The notes beneath the pieces are model-generated. The model was not told where the DNA came from. It saw only the letters and a program-made list of their open reading frames with translations, and ran no database searches. From the NCBI RefSeq assembly GCF_000760695.4, contig NZ_JHEG04000001.1, positions 6,454,204-6,518,203 on the forward strand: DNA of 64,000 bases, in the 5' to 3' direction. The stretch is from Tolypothrix bouteillei VB521301 (GTDB lineage: Bacteria; Cyanobacteriota; Cyanobacteriia; Cyanobacteriales; Nostocaceae). Below are positions 53,989 to 62,780 of the stretch, piece by piece; position 1 is the first letter of the stretch, and every line of letters begins with the position of its first letter. The translations under genes were made by a program, and so were the position numbers.

Positions 53989-54005
53989 GGTGGGCATTGC
54001 CCACC
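53989..54005. terminator. Hairpin after the Uma2 gene (dispersed repeat family C)
   Basis: GGTGGGC..GCCCACC around ATT, the same palindrome as at 39883-39899. No T run follows, so it may be a repeat instead of a true terminator. Confidence 0.6.
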
Positions 54006-54118
54006 CTACTAGAAAAATAGGCAATTTTCGGTCCAAAGTTTGCGTCTTGCACCACTCAACCTTGACCTATACCTTGCTCAAATTCATCAATGGTAGGACT
54101 TACGTGTAGCCCCGTTGA

Positions 54119-56212
54119 TTACTGTCCTTCGGTAGTGGCGGGTTGCTCAACTGTGGGTTGTTCGGTAGGAGCAGTTTCCGGTGCTACCTGTGGTTCTGTT
54201 TGTGGTGCGGGAGGATTGAGAAATTCTTCCCAAGCTCTAATTTGGTCTCGTGCTGCACTGTACGCAGAAGTCCCTCGCGGAATTAATCGAGCTGTCTCAA
54301 TACCCCTAGCCATGTCAGATTCGCCTTGAGCGCGAGCGATGTCTAACAATTGCTGGCTCCATTGATCGACGGCTACACTCACATCGCTCCACAACGAACT
54401 TCCCTCTGGCACTCTATTTGCTATCCGGATGGCTTCTGCTAATGCTTCTGGAGTTCCTGCAAGTGCTGTTTCTCTTGCTCTCTTCCAGTTTTCTCTAGCA
54501 CGGAGTTGACCTTGCCATTCATCTATGGATGCTTGTGCTTCTCCTGAGAGCGCCCGCCCTACACTAATTTGTCTTGCTGTTTCAATGGCTGAGGGTAAAT
54601 CCCCGCTACTAGCAAGTGCTCTGGCTCTGTCTAAGTATGGTTGATCTTCGGTGCGTTGAATTTTCTCGGTCCAAGTAGCAATTTTTTTTCTTGCTTCTCG
54701 ATACAGCGCACGTCCTCTACGAACTTGATTTGCTTCAGCGATCGCAGCTTGCAATGAATTCACATCATCAAACAGGGCTATTTGATCGGCACGATCTAAG
54801 TAAGGACGATCTTCTATAATTTGTACTTGGGCAACCCAACGACCAATGTCTTGTCTTGCTTCCTGGGCGCGGGGATTGCTCGCTGGAATCAGTTGTGCTT
54901 CAGCTATAGCTGCTGATAAATCGCTCACTGTTCCTTGAGTTGCTAGCGTTCTTGCTTTTTCCAAACGCGCAACATCTTCAATTTCTAACTGCCACAGAGC
55001 AATCAATTTTTGTGCTTTTTCATATACGGGTCGGGAAATGTCTATTTGCTGAGCTTGGGAAATTGCTGTTTCCAAACCTGACACGGTACCCGTCCAAGCA
55101 CTGTTTTGTGCTTCTGCGATCGCGATAAAGTCCTCTACTTCTAACTTTAACCCTGTCACCGCAGGTACTTTCTGTACGAGTGCAATGGCTCCATCTGCAT
55201 CGCGCCGATCTAATTTTGTTTGTGCGATCGCCAGTATTTTGCGTCCAAAGTCTGTCAGGGTTGCTTGAGCTTTCTGATAAACGTAACTGTCTTTCTCAAT
55301 AGATTCTGTCAGCTTGATCGCTTTGAGTATGTTTTCAACCGAACCAGTTTCTGCTAGACCCTGTGCTTTTGCCAACTTATCACCATCTTCTCGCGCACTC
55401 ACGATCAAACGGTTGAGTTCATCGTACTTAGTTGTTGACCAATACTTATTATCTACTCGCAACAATTTTGAAGCCAGCATAAATGCTTGATGCCAATTTT
55501 GCTCGCGCAATTGCGCTTCCGATTCCTTATAAATTTCTTCTGCCTTTGACCAAATTGTCTGCCATTTGGCGACTTGTTCCTCGACGACTTTATAAGCTGA
55601 GACATCCTTTGGTACTTTTCGAGCCGTTGAAATTGCTTCTTCTAGCCTTCCTAACTGGAAATTCTGGTCAGCTAGATCCAAGATATCCTTTGACCATTCT
55701 TCCATGTAGCGATCGATTTCAGCTCGCAGTGGATGACTTGGCGGCAATTGCTTTACGAGGTCAATCGCTTGCAAAAGGTCTTTTACTGTTTGTTTGGAAG
55801 CTGCAAGTTGAGCGCAATGCAGACGCACTGAAGCACTTGCTAGTGGCCAGAAAATCGACGGACAGTTGGGCGCTGAGGGCAACTTTAACAGCATTGCTGT
55901 TGCCATAAAAGCGATGGCACCGGGAACCATTGCTAATAATAACGTCCACAGCACCCAACTTTTTGTCCATCTTGGCAATTTTCCATAACCACCAGGTGGA
56001 ACGGGTTTGTTTGACTGACTATCTGAAGGCGATTTTTCCGACGAATTACTGTCTTTTTGGCGTTTCACAGACTTGGAGTTAGAACCAGTAGCTGGTACAC
56101 CAGACGCGTCATTGCTGTTATATTGTTTCTTCGGGGATAATCCTGTCATATCATATGGCTCTCTTGCTCTACCCGGCAACCAACTTTCTGGCGTATCCCG
56201 CTCTGCTGTCAT
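54119..56212 (-). CDS. Single-span membrane protein with repeated helical hairpins, unknown function
   Basis: A 697-residue protein. The disordered N-terminus (1-85, Ser/Asn/Lys-rich with PPGGYGKLP) is followed by a transmembrane helix (about 89-112, WVLWTLLLAMVPGAIAFMATAMLL). About 520 residues of TPR-like helical repeats follow, each near 45-55 residues with an (L)..A(I)..A..I/V(P)..S.L(Y)..A...I..W pattern. The C-terminal tail is rich in Pro, Thr, Gln and Glu. Likely anchored in the membrane with a large periplasmic scaffold (inference). The cyanobacterial family is uncharacterised, sometimes labelled as a segregation ATPase, but no ATPase motif is present. Confidence 0.7.
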   Translation of the reverse strand: MTAERDTPESWLPGRAREPYDMTGLSPKKQYNSNDASGVPATGSNSKSVKRQKDSNSSEKSPSDSQSNKPVPPGGYGKLPRWTKSWVLWTLLLAMVPGAIAFMATAMLLKLPSAPNCPSIFWPLASASVRLHCAQLAASKQTVKDLLQAIDLVKQLPPSHPLRAEIDRYMEEWSKDILDLADQNFQLGRLEEAISTARKVPKDVSAYKVVEEQVAKWQTIWSKAEEIYKESEAQLREQNWHQAFMLASKLLRVDNKYWSTTKYDELNRLIVSAREDGDKLAKAQGLAETGSVENILKAIKLTESIEKDSYVYQKAQATLTDFGRKILAIAQTKLDRRDADGAIALVQKVPAVTGLKLEVEDFIAIAEAQNSAWTGTVSGLETAISQAQQIDISRPVYEKAQKLIALWQLEIEDVARLEKARTLATQGTVSDLSAAIAEAQLIPASNPRAQEARQDIGRWVAQVQIIEDRPYLDRADQIALFDDVNSLQAAIAEANQVRRGRALYREARKKIATWTEKIQRTEDQPYLDRARALASSGDLPSAIETARQISVGRALSGEAQASIDEWQGQLRARENWKRARETALAGTPEALAEAIRIANRVPEGSSLWSDVSVAVDQWSQQLLDIARAQGESDMARGIETARLIPRGTSAYSAARDQIRAWEEFLNPPAPQTEPQVAPETAPTEQPTVEQPATTEGQ

Positions 56213-56364
56213 TGCTCACACCACAAATAAACGAATAGCGACTGTTATAGCTCCAAACCTCTGCTGCTGCCATAGTAACTTTCTCACTGTTAGAAAGCTA
56301 TACTATATCCACATTATCCACATATACCATGAACTTTATTAATTAGACAGTACTTTTTTATACT

Positions 56365-57276
56365 TTATCTTCCTGTAGAAGCTTCTGCCTCTGCTTGCAA
56401 GTCTACAATAAGTTGAGCCAAATCATCCCGACTTGCATTGTATACAGTTCCGCAAAAATGACAAGTTGCTTCAGCACCGTTATCTTTGACCATCATGTCT
56501 TCCAATTCTGCCTGTCCCAACATTTTAAGGGCTCCCAACACTCTATTGAAAGAGCACCCACAATGGAAGCGCAGCATTTGTCTTTCAGGAAATATAACCA
56601 ATCCCATATCTCCCAATAAGTCTTGAAAAATTTCTGTCAAAGACTTTCCTGCTTGCAGCAAAGGCGTAAACCCTTGTAAAGCAGCAACTCGTGACTCCAA
56701 TTTTTCTACAAGGGCTTCATCTCTAGCTGCTTTAGGCAAAACTTGTACCAGTAACCCACCAGCTGCAGTGACTCCGCTAGGTTCCACAAAAACACCTAAC
56801 ACAACTGCTGAAGGTGTTTGTTCGGAAGTCATCAAATAATGAGCCACATCGTCACCAATTTCACCAGAAACAAGTTCCACAGTGCTTGAGTAAGGATATC
56901 CATACCCAACATCCCGCACAACATAAAGAAAGCCCTTACCGACTGCACCGCCAACATCCAACTTCCCTTTGCTATTTGGCGGTAGTTCCACATCGGGGTT
57001 GTCTACATAACCGCGTACTGTTCCATCTAGCCCTGCATCTATCAATATGCCACCCAAAGGTCCATCACCTTTCACTCGGACATTGACTCTTGAGCCAGAA
57101 CGCTTCATACTAGAAGCCATCAAAAGACCGGCTGCCATAGTCCGGCCCAGGGCTGCTGTTGCTACATAGGAAAGTTTGTGTTTCGCTCTTGCTTCTTCTG
57201 TCAAACGTGTGGTAATAGCGCCTACTGCACGAATGCCACCATCTGCTGCTGTAGCGCGAATTAATTGATCGGCCAT
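56365..57276 (-). CDS. hslO: Redox-regulated chaperone Hsp33
   Basis: A 303-residue protein with the Hsp33 layout. The N-terminal substrate domain starts MADQLIRATAADGGIRAV. A linker follows, then the C-terminal zinc-binding redox switch CGC (FHCGCSF) and CHFC (ATCHFCGTVY). Zinc release and disulfide formation under oxidative stress turn it into an ATP-independent holdase. Complete. Confidence 0.96.
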   Translation of the reverse strand: MADQLIRATAADGGIRAVGAITTRLTEEARAKHKLSYVATAALGRTMAAGLLMASSMKRSGSRVNVRVKGDGPLGGILIDAGLDGTVRGYVDNPDVELPPNSKGKLDVGGAVGKGFLYVVRDVGYGYPYSSTVELVSGEIGDDVAHYLMTSEQTPSAVVLGVFVEPSGVTAAGGLLVQVLPKAARDEALVEKLESRVAALQGFTPLLQAGKSLTEIFQDLLGDMGLVIFPERQMLRFHCGCSFNRVLGALKMLGQAELEDMMVKDNGAEATCHFCGTVYNASRDDLAQLIVDLQAEAEASTGR

Positions 57277-57469
57277 GAAATGAAAACCTTACCAATAATG
57301 TTTGACTGACATACCCGTTCGTTATTAAGCACGGGTACGATCGTTACTTTAGTATAACAAAACTTAATTTAAACATCGGCGATGGAAGTAAGCTAAAATT
57401 AGAAACTGCCTCTATGCCAACGTAATTCGTAATTCACAATTACGAACTTATATACGAATTTATAAAATA

Positions 57470-57853
57470 ATGTTAGGAAATTTTCAGAAAAGTCAACTAC
57501 GGATAGAAATAGAAGCATCTGCGATCGCAATTCGTAACAGTATATTGCGTCCAACAGAGCTAGAAAAATGGCTGCCTCACGGTCGTTTTTTCTCTGGAAT
57601 GCCAGAAGAGCTTAAATCTGGATTTGAGTTTGTTACGCGTACCGGACCGATCGCAATTCACCATCACGTAGATGTCGTAGGTTCCGATTGCCTGCGCCTG
57701 CTTCTGAGTCAAGGAATAGACGGATTTCACGAATGGTACTGGGGAGAAGGCTGGGTGCAATCTCGTGTAGAAGGAGTCACAATCTTACCCCTATCTTTAG
57801 GGCAAACTTTGAGTTTGTTGAGTTTGCGTCAGTTTTTACAGCGTAAGGTGTAG
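57470..57853 (+). CDS. SRPBCC-like conserved hypothetical protein
   Basis: A 127-residue protein whose pattern (IEIEASAIAIRNSILRPTELEKWL.., a run of short strands HHVDVVG, FHEWYWGEGWVQSRVEGVTILPL, and a closing helix SLLSLRQFLQ) fits the START/SRPBCC small-ligand fold. No catalytic motif is expected in this family. Cyanobacterial homologues are uncharacterised. It lies between Hsp33 and the HtrA-type protease without evident co-transcription. Confidence 0.7.
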   Translation: MLGNFQKSQLRIEIEASAIAIRNSILRPTELEKWLPHGRFFSGMPEELKSGFEFVTRTGPIAIHHHVDVVGSDCLRLLLSQGIDGFHEWYWGEGWVQSRVEGVTILPLSLGQTLSLLSLRQFLQRKV

Positions 57854-57927
57854 GGGTTAGAGAGTAGGGATTGGCAGAGTTTGTCTTTCTTGTCTTCCTT
57901 ATCTCCTACTCCCCTTGTCCCTATTTT

Positions 57928-59151
57928 TTACGAAGCATCTTGCAATTGAGCCGTGCGTACCGAAACTTGTTGTGTTTGGTTACCTCTTTGCACCTTCAAC
58001 TGCAATGTTTGACCAACTCGACTATTTTCTACGAGATCCAGCAACTGTTCTCCCTTACTCACTCGCTGTCTCTCAACTTCAACAATTACGTCGCCCGGAC
58101 GAATGCCAGCAGCAGCAGCAGGAGAGTTTGGTACAACACGGACTACAAAAATACCATTAATTTCTGGAATTTGCACCGGAGAATTGGGGTCGGAGTTGAT
58201 TCGCCTTGCCACTTCAGGGGTTAAATCTTGCATTTGTATACCGATGAATGGGTGATCGACCTTTTCCCCTCGTTGCAGTTTGGCAGCGATAACTTTGGCT
58301 TTATCAATAGGAATAGCAAAGCCGATACCCATAGCATCACCACGGATGGCTGTATTGATACCAATCACTTCACCCTGACCGTTGAGCAGAGGACCCCCAG
58401 AGTTACCGGGGTTAATGGCTGCATCTGTTTGAATAAAATCCAAGCGCTTGTTACCAATTCCTACTTGAGCGCTAGAACGTCTGAGGGTACTAATAATTCC
58501 TAAAGTTACAGTATTATCTAATCCCAGGGGATTTCCCAACGCGATCGCCCAGTCTCCTACTTGCACGTTTGCCGAAGAGCCCAAAGGAGCAACTGGTAAA
58601 TCCGCACCTGCATTGATTTTAACAACTGCAAGATCGGTGACTTCATCAGCACCGAGTACTTTTCCTTCAAAAGTGCGATCGTCTTTAAGGCGAACTGTTA
58701 CCTTATCAGCCTTATCTACCACATGGGCATTAGTAACGACTAAACCACTTTTATCAATAATAAAACCCGAGCCCAAACCGCGCATTTGTTCTTGTGGCAT
58801 TTGTCGTGGAAAAGACTCACCAAAAAATCGACGGAAAAAGGGATCGTCAAAAAAGGGATCGGAAGCGCGACGAGAAACAGTACGTTCAGTATCAATTCTC
58901 ACAACTGCATTGCCGACACGATTTACCGCCGCTGTCACAAAGCTACTACTACCCATAGCAGTCGTTGCGGGTGAAGAGCGTTGAGCGAGGAGTTGTGGTG
59001 AATCAGCCGTTGGAGAAAAGGGTGCTGGTTCTGCTTGGGAGGGTGACACGCGCAACGTGCTAACAGTTAACACAACTCCCAAAACAATTGCTAATACATG
59101 AGTAGTGAGTTGACGTATTGACCGGGGTAATTGGGAAAATCGCATAACCAC
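57928..59151 (-). CDS. HtrA/HhoA-type periplasmic serine protease
   Basis: A 407-residue S1C protease. The signal peptide or anchor lies at 15-41 (LTTHVLAIVLGVVLTVS). The trypsin-like domain has His in TNAHVVD, Asp in DLAVVKI and Ser in GNSGGPL. One PDZ domain (about 300-400) shows V(V)PNSPAAAAGIRPGDVIVEV. Together with the FF(G)ESFPRQM linker this matches cyanobacterial HhoA/HhoB/HtrA proteases that clear damaged proteins in the periplasm or lumen under heat and light stress. Which of the three paralogues it is cannot be decided here. Confidence 0.93.
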   Translation of the reverse strand: MVMRFSQLPRSIRQLTTHVLAIVLGVVLTVSTLRVSPSQAEPAPFSPTADSPQLLAQRSSPATTAMGSSSFVTAAVNRVGNAVVRIDTERTVSRRASDPFFDDPFFRRFFGESFPRQMPQEQMRGLGSGFIIDKSGLVVTNAHVVDKADKVTVRLKDDRTFEGKVLGADEVTDLAVVKINAGADLPVAPLGSSANVQVGDWAIALGNPLGLDNTVTLGIISTLRRSSAQVGIGNKRLDFIQTDAAINPGNSGGPLLNGQGEVIGINTAIRGDAMGIGFAIPIDKAKVIAAKLQRGEKVDHPFIGIQMQDLTPEVARRINSDPNSPVQIPEINGIFVVRVVPNSPAAAAGIRPGDVIVEVERQRVSKGEQLLDLVENSRVGQTLQLKVQRGNQTQQVSVRTAQLQDAS

Positions 59152-59341
59152 AACCTAAAGTTTTAGCCTAAATTGTTGCTAGATGAGAAAATAGTCTCTA
59201 TAGCTATTTTTACAGGTTGATAACAATTACTGTCCATAGACGGTTGTTTTCCGGTCTAAGTTTCCCCCACTCACCATCACACTCATTTCTTGCGTCTAAG
59301 TTAGGATTTAATTGACTGGCTGCACTTTCTCAAGCAAAACT

Positions 59342-59743
59342 ATGAACGGATCGACTCGATTACCCAAACAATCCTTACCTATCTCCCAACAGGAAGAGGA
59401 TTTATTTTGTGACAATAGCAATCACGAGAACACACAGCACCATCACAAGCACGAACATTCGGTTCATTCACACGTTCATAGTGAAGAGTCTTTGCGGCGA
59501 ATTGTCAATCGTCTATCACGTATAGAAGGACACATTCGAGGCATTAAGACAATGGTACAGCAAAGCAGCCCTTGTCCTGATGTGTTGTTGCAAATTGCTG
59601 CTGTTAGAGGAGCTTTAGATCGGGTAGCAAGAATTGTTTTAGATGAGCATTTAACAGATTGTATTGGTAGAGCGGCAAAAGAGGGCAATATTGAAGATGA
59701 ACTCGAACACCTTAAGGCGGCGTTAGATCGATTTTTGCCTTGA
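59342..59743 (+). CDS. CsoR/RcnR-family metal-sensing repressor, InrS-like
   Basis: A 133-residue repressor. The last 85 residues form the CsoR-family helical domain (SLRRIVNRLSRIEGHIRGIKTM), with the metal ligands Cys (SSPCPDV) and His/Cys four apart (DEHLTDC), i.e. the C-H-C set. The N-terminus adds a His-rich stretch (HHHKHEHSVHSHVHSEE) as seen in nickel sensors. This suggests an InrS-type nickel sensor or a copper sensor. No efflux gene is next to it. The start at ATG 59342 is preferred to TTG 59312. It is divergent from the HtrA-type gene. Confidence 0.88.
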   Translation: MNGSTRLPKQSLPISQQEEDLFCDNSNHENTQHHHKHEHSVHSHVHSEESLRRIVNRLSRIEGHIRGIKTMVQQSSPCPDVLLQIAAVRGALDRVARIVLDEHLTDCIGRAAKEGNIEDELEHLKAALDRFLP

Positions 59744-59764
59744 AAACATATTTTATGGAGTTGG

Positions 59765-60480
59765 GTTTGATACCGAGTGGTTTTCGGGTTTGATACCGAG
59801 TGGTTTTCGGATTTGATACCGAGTGGTTTTCGGGTTTGATACCGAGTGATTGGAAATCACGGCTATACAGGCGAAACCCGCCTGCGCGGGTTTTTTCATT
59901 ACACTCTTGTTCGGGTATGGGCTTTGATACTAAATGGTTTTCGGATTTGATACCGAGTAGTTTTCGGGTTTGATACCGAGTGATTGGAAATCACGGCTAT
60001 ACAGGCGAAACCCGCCTGCGCGGGTTTTTTCATCGCACTCTTGTTCGGGTGTGGGCTTTGATACTAAATGGTTTTCGGGTTTGATACCGAGTGATTGGAA
60101 ATCACGGCTATACAGGCGAAACCCGCCTGCGCGGGTTTTTTCATCGCACTCTTGTTCGGGTGTGGGCTTTGATACTAAATGGTTTTCGGGTTTGATACCG
60201 AGTGATTGGAAATCACGGCTATACAGGCGAAACCCGCCTGCGCGGGTTTTTTCATCGCACTCTTGTTCGGGTGTGGGCTTTGATACTAAATGGTTTTCGG
60301 GTTTGATACCGAGTGATTGGAAATCACGGCTATACAGGCAAAACCCGCCTGCGCGGGTTTTTTCATCACACTCTTGTTCGGGTGTGGGCTTTGATACCGA
60401 GTGGGTTTCGGGTTTGATACCGAGTGATTGGAAATCACGGCTATACAGGCGAAACCCGCCTGCGCGGGTTTTTTCACCAC
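59765..60480 (+). repeat. Left palindrome array (family A, plus orientation) beside the Y1 transposase
   Basis: The array begins with 23-bp direct repeats (GTTTGATACCGAGTGGTTTT type) at 59765, 59788, 59811 and 59834. Then come six units: the first to second are about 134 bases apart, and the rest have an exact 111-bp period (starts 59966, 60077, 60188, 60299, 60410). Each unit has hairpin 2 (GTGATT GGA AATCAC), the link GGCTATACAGGC, and hairpin 1 (AACCCGC CTGC GCGGGTT) followed by a T run. Hairpin 1 copies begin at 59875, 60009, 60120, 60231, 60342 and 60453. The open frames through it (37-codon period) are not genes. Confidence 0.93.
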
Positions 60481-60776
60481 ACTCTTCTTCTGTTTATCAA
60501 TTCGATTTTAATATTGTAAAATTTTGCTGAATATAATTTTATTAGCATAGAAGATTTTTTAGGTAATAAATAGCTTTTTACTTCCGCGTATATACGGATT
60601 TTACATCATTTAAAATTAACCATAATAAAATAGCAGCATTGCTAATTGATTTGATAATTTATAAAATCTATACATTTTCCTTGGTAAAGGAGAGTATCAG
60701 AGCCTCCGGTTGTATAGCCAAGATTTTTAATTTTCAGGCATCTATCAAATAAATTTGGAAAAAATCTTACAAAGAA
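60481..60776. other. AT-rich spacer before the transposase, with a degenerate family A fragment
   Basis: About 300 AT-rich bases. Near 60703-60738 lies TTGTATAGCCAAGATTTTTAA, which resembles the link plus hairpin 2 part of the array units in the opposite orientation and may mark an old element end. Confidence 0.5.
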
Positions 60777-61199
60777 ATGCGTTCAAATTTTACCCAGTTA
60801 TATTTACATTGTGTCTGGGCAACTTGGGATAGATTGCCTCTAATTACACTGGATATTCAGCAACAAATTTATGCAGTAATTATTAAGGAATGCACTCAAC
60901 TAGAATGTACGGTAATTGCCATTGGAGGTATTGAAGATCATATTCATTTACTAGTAAGGTTTCCTACTACTCTAAATATAGCTCAATTAATAAAACAAAT
61001 TAAAGGTAGCTCTTCCCATTTTGTAACTCATGAAATTAACCCAGGGAAATTTTTTAAATGGCAAGGTGGGTATGGAGCATTTACAGTCAGTCATAATGGT
61101 ATAGATAACATAGCCGACTATATTAGAAATCAGCCCCTTCATCATAAGAAAAAATCAATAGTTTCTGATTGGGAGTTAACTCCTACAGCATCGGTATAG
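60777..61199 (+). CDS. Y1 (HUH) transposase, IS200/RAYT-like
   Basis: A 140-residue single-domain transposase of the Y1 family. It opens with LYLHCVWATWDRLPLI, then the metal-binding HUH motif HIH in EDHIHLLV, the conserved IKGSSSHFV helix, and a catalytic Tyr in IADYIRNQ. Such enzymes cut single-stranded DNA at hairpins and form a 5'-phosphotyrosine link. Domain and length are complete, so activity is plausible. It is framed by two arrays of the same palindrome in opposite orientation, the arrangement expected of a REP-associated (RAYT) transposase more than of an ordinary two-ended IS200. No tnpB accompanies it. Confidence 0.9.
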   Translation: MRSNFTQLYLHCVWATWDRLPLITLDIQQQIYAVIIKECTQLECTVIAIGGIEDHIHLLVRFPTTLNIAQLIKQIKGSSSHFVTHEINPGKFFKWQGGYGAFTVSHNGIDNIADYIRNQPLHHKKKSIVSDWELTPTASV

Positions 61200-61214
61200 A
61201 AATCATAAAAACCT

Positions 61215-61857
61215 AATTTCTTCGAGTGAAATTTTGTGGAGTTCTGAATCATCTCAAAAACCCGCGCAGGCGGGTTTTGTCTGTATAGATGCGATTTCAA
61301 TCGCCTCAAGAGATTGGTGAAATATTGTGGAATTCTAAATCATCTTAAAAACCCGCGCAGGCGGGTTTTGTCTGTATAGATGCGATTTCAATCGCCTCAA
61401 GAGATTGGTGAAATTTTGTGGAATTTTAAATCATCTCAAAAACCCGCGCAGGCGGGTTTCGCCTGTATAGACGCGATTTCAATCGCCTCAATAAATCGGG
61501 GAAATATTGTGGAATTTTAAATCATCTCAAAAACCCGCGCAGGCGGGTTTCGCCTGTATAGACGCGATTTCAATCGCCTCAATAAATCGGGGAAATTTTG
61601 CTGGCTCATAAATCATCTCAAAAACCCACGCAGGTGGGTTTCGCCTGTATACGATGTGATTTCAATCGCCTCAATAAATCGGGGAAATTTTGCTGGCTCG
61701 TAAATCATCTCAAAAACCCACGCAGGCGGGTTTCGCCTGTATACGATGCGATTTCAATCGCCTCAAGAAATCGGGGAAATTTTGCTGGCTCGTAAATCAT
61801 CTCAAAAACCCACGCAGGCGGGTTTCGCCTGTATACGATGCGATTTCAATCGCCCGC
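61215..61857 (-). repeat. Right palindrome array (family A, inverted orientation)
   Basis: Seven units with a 91-92 bp period. Hairpin 1 copies begin at about 61259, 61350, 61441, 61532, 61623, 61715 and 61807. A unit reads AACCCGC GCAG GCGGGTT, the link GCCTGTATAGA, hairpin 2 GCGATT TC AATCGC, then a spacer TGGAATTTTAAATCATCTC. Hairpin 1 plus the link is the reverse complement of the left array over about 33 bases. Copy 5 has both stem positions changed (CCCAC..GTGGG), preserving the pairing. It ends at the menH promoter region. Confidence 0.93.
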
Positions 61858-61895
61858 CATCCTAAAATAGGATCTGTTTCAATACTGCTCTACTC

Positions 61896-62753
61896 ATGAA
61901 TCCACAAAACTATCAATTTCACTACACCTTCACTGGTTCTTCAGATAAACCACTGATTCTTTTTCTACACGGTTTCATGGGTAACAGTCATGAATTTGAC
62001 GAAGCCATAACATTACTATCTAAAGAATTTTACTGTCTCACAGTTGACCTTCCCGGACACGGGAAAACAAAAATTTTTGGTGATAGCGATCGCTATACAA
62101 TGGCAAACACTGCTGTAGCTCTAATTCATTTACTAGACGAACTAAAAATTTCTCAATGCTTTTTAGTGGGTTATTCAATGGGTGGAAGGCTAGCTTTATA
62201 TCTCACTCTCCATTTTCCACATCGATTTTCAAAAGTTGTTTTAGAGTCTGCTTCTCCTGGCTTAGCCACAATTACCGAACGAGAAGAGAGAATAAGACGT
62301 GATGAACAAATTGCCAGAAAGCTAGAAAGAAGTGTTGAAAGAAATGATTTTATCGCTTACCTGTCCAACTGGTACAATCAAGCAATTTTTGGCTTGATTA
62401 AAACCCATCCTCATTATCAGGTTCTCCTAGAAACTCGGTTGCAAAATAACCCAATTGAACTGGCTAAGTCATTACGTTTTATGGGTACCGGACAACAACC
62501 TCCGTTATGGGAAAAGTTGAAAGAAAATACAGTTCCTATGCTTTTGCTAGTTGGTAAGTATGATGAAAAATTTGTAGATATTAATGGAAAAATTTCTAAT
62601 TTTTGTACATTTTGTCAATTAGAAATGATTGATAAAGTAGGGCATAACATCCATTTTGAAAATACTCTTGCTTTCGTTGAAAGTGTTAGGAGATTTTTTC
62701 TGGAGGCGGAGCCTCGTAAAATACATTCCCAGGCTGAGCCTGGGAACGAGTAA
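61896..62753 (+). CDS. menH: 2-succinyl-6-hydroxy-2,4-cyclohexadiene-1-carboxylate synthase
   Basis: A 285-residue alpha/beta-hydrolase. It has the oxyanion HGFMGNSHEF, LPGHGKT, the nucleophile VGYSMGGR (Ser), the MenH-specific ESASPGL with conserved Arg-rich segment REERIRRDE, and a late His in VGHNIHFEN. It eliminates pyruvate from SEPHCHC in phylloquinone synthesis. The last 17 residues (EAEPRKIHSQAEPGNE) are encoded by a palindromic repeat (62703-62751) that has replaced the native end. The enzyme core looks complete. No other men gene is adjacent. Confidence 0.9.
   Translation: MNPQNYQFHYTFTGSSDKPLILFLHGFMGNSHEFDEAITLLSKEFYCLTVDLPGHGKTKIFGDSDRYTMANTAVALIHLLDELKISQCFLVGYSMGGRLALYLTLHFPHRFSKVVLESASPGLATITEREERIRRDEQIARKLERSVERNDFIAYLSNWYNQAIFGLIKTHPHYQVLLETRLQNNPIELAKSLRFMGTGQQPPLWEKLKENTVPMLLLVGKYDEKFVDINGKISNFCTFCQLEMIDKVGHNIHFENTLAFVESVRRFFLEAEPRKIHSQAEPGNE
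62703..62751. repeat. Palindromic repeat fused to the 3' end of menH
   Basis: Contains TTCCCAGGC TGA GCCTGGGAA followed by CGAG. This class of palindrome is dispersed in filamentous cyanobacteria, as I recall. The menH stop codon (TAA at 62751-62753) lies at its end. Confidence 0.8.
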
Positions 62754-62780
62754 CTCAGGAACAAATGAATCGATCGCCAG

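Noticed and set aside
60286..60480. Minus-strand frame (KKPAQAGFACIAVISNHSVSNPK)
   Set aside because: Reverse reading of the same array.
59970..60530. Long open frame with a 37-codon repeat (NPPARVFSSHSCSG)
   Set aside because: It is the 111-bp palindrome array read as codons. The period is divisible by three, so the frame stays open by chance. There is no ribosome-binding site and no family.
59765..61857. CRISPR array
   Set aside because: The repeats are longer than CRISPR repeats, the intervening sequence is itself repeated rather than unique, and no cas genes are present.
61598..61899. Two plus-strand frames of 65 and 69 residues (SQKPTQ.GFACIRCDFN)
   Set aside because: Translations of the right palindrome array; similar peptides arise wherever this repeat is read.
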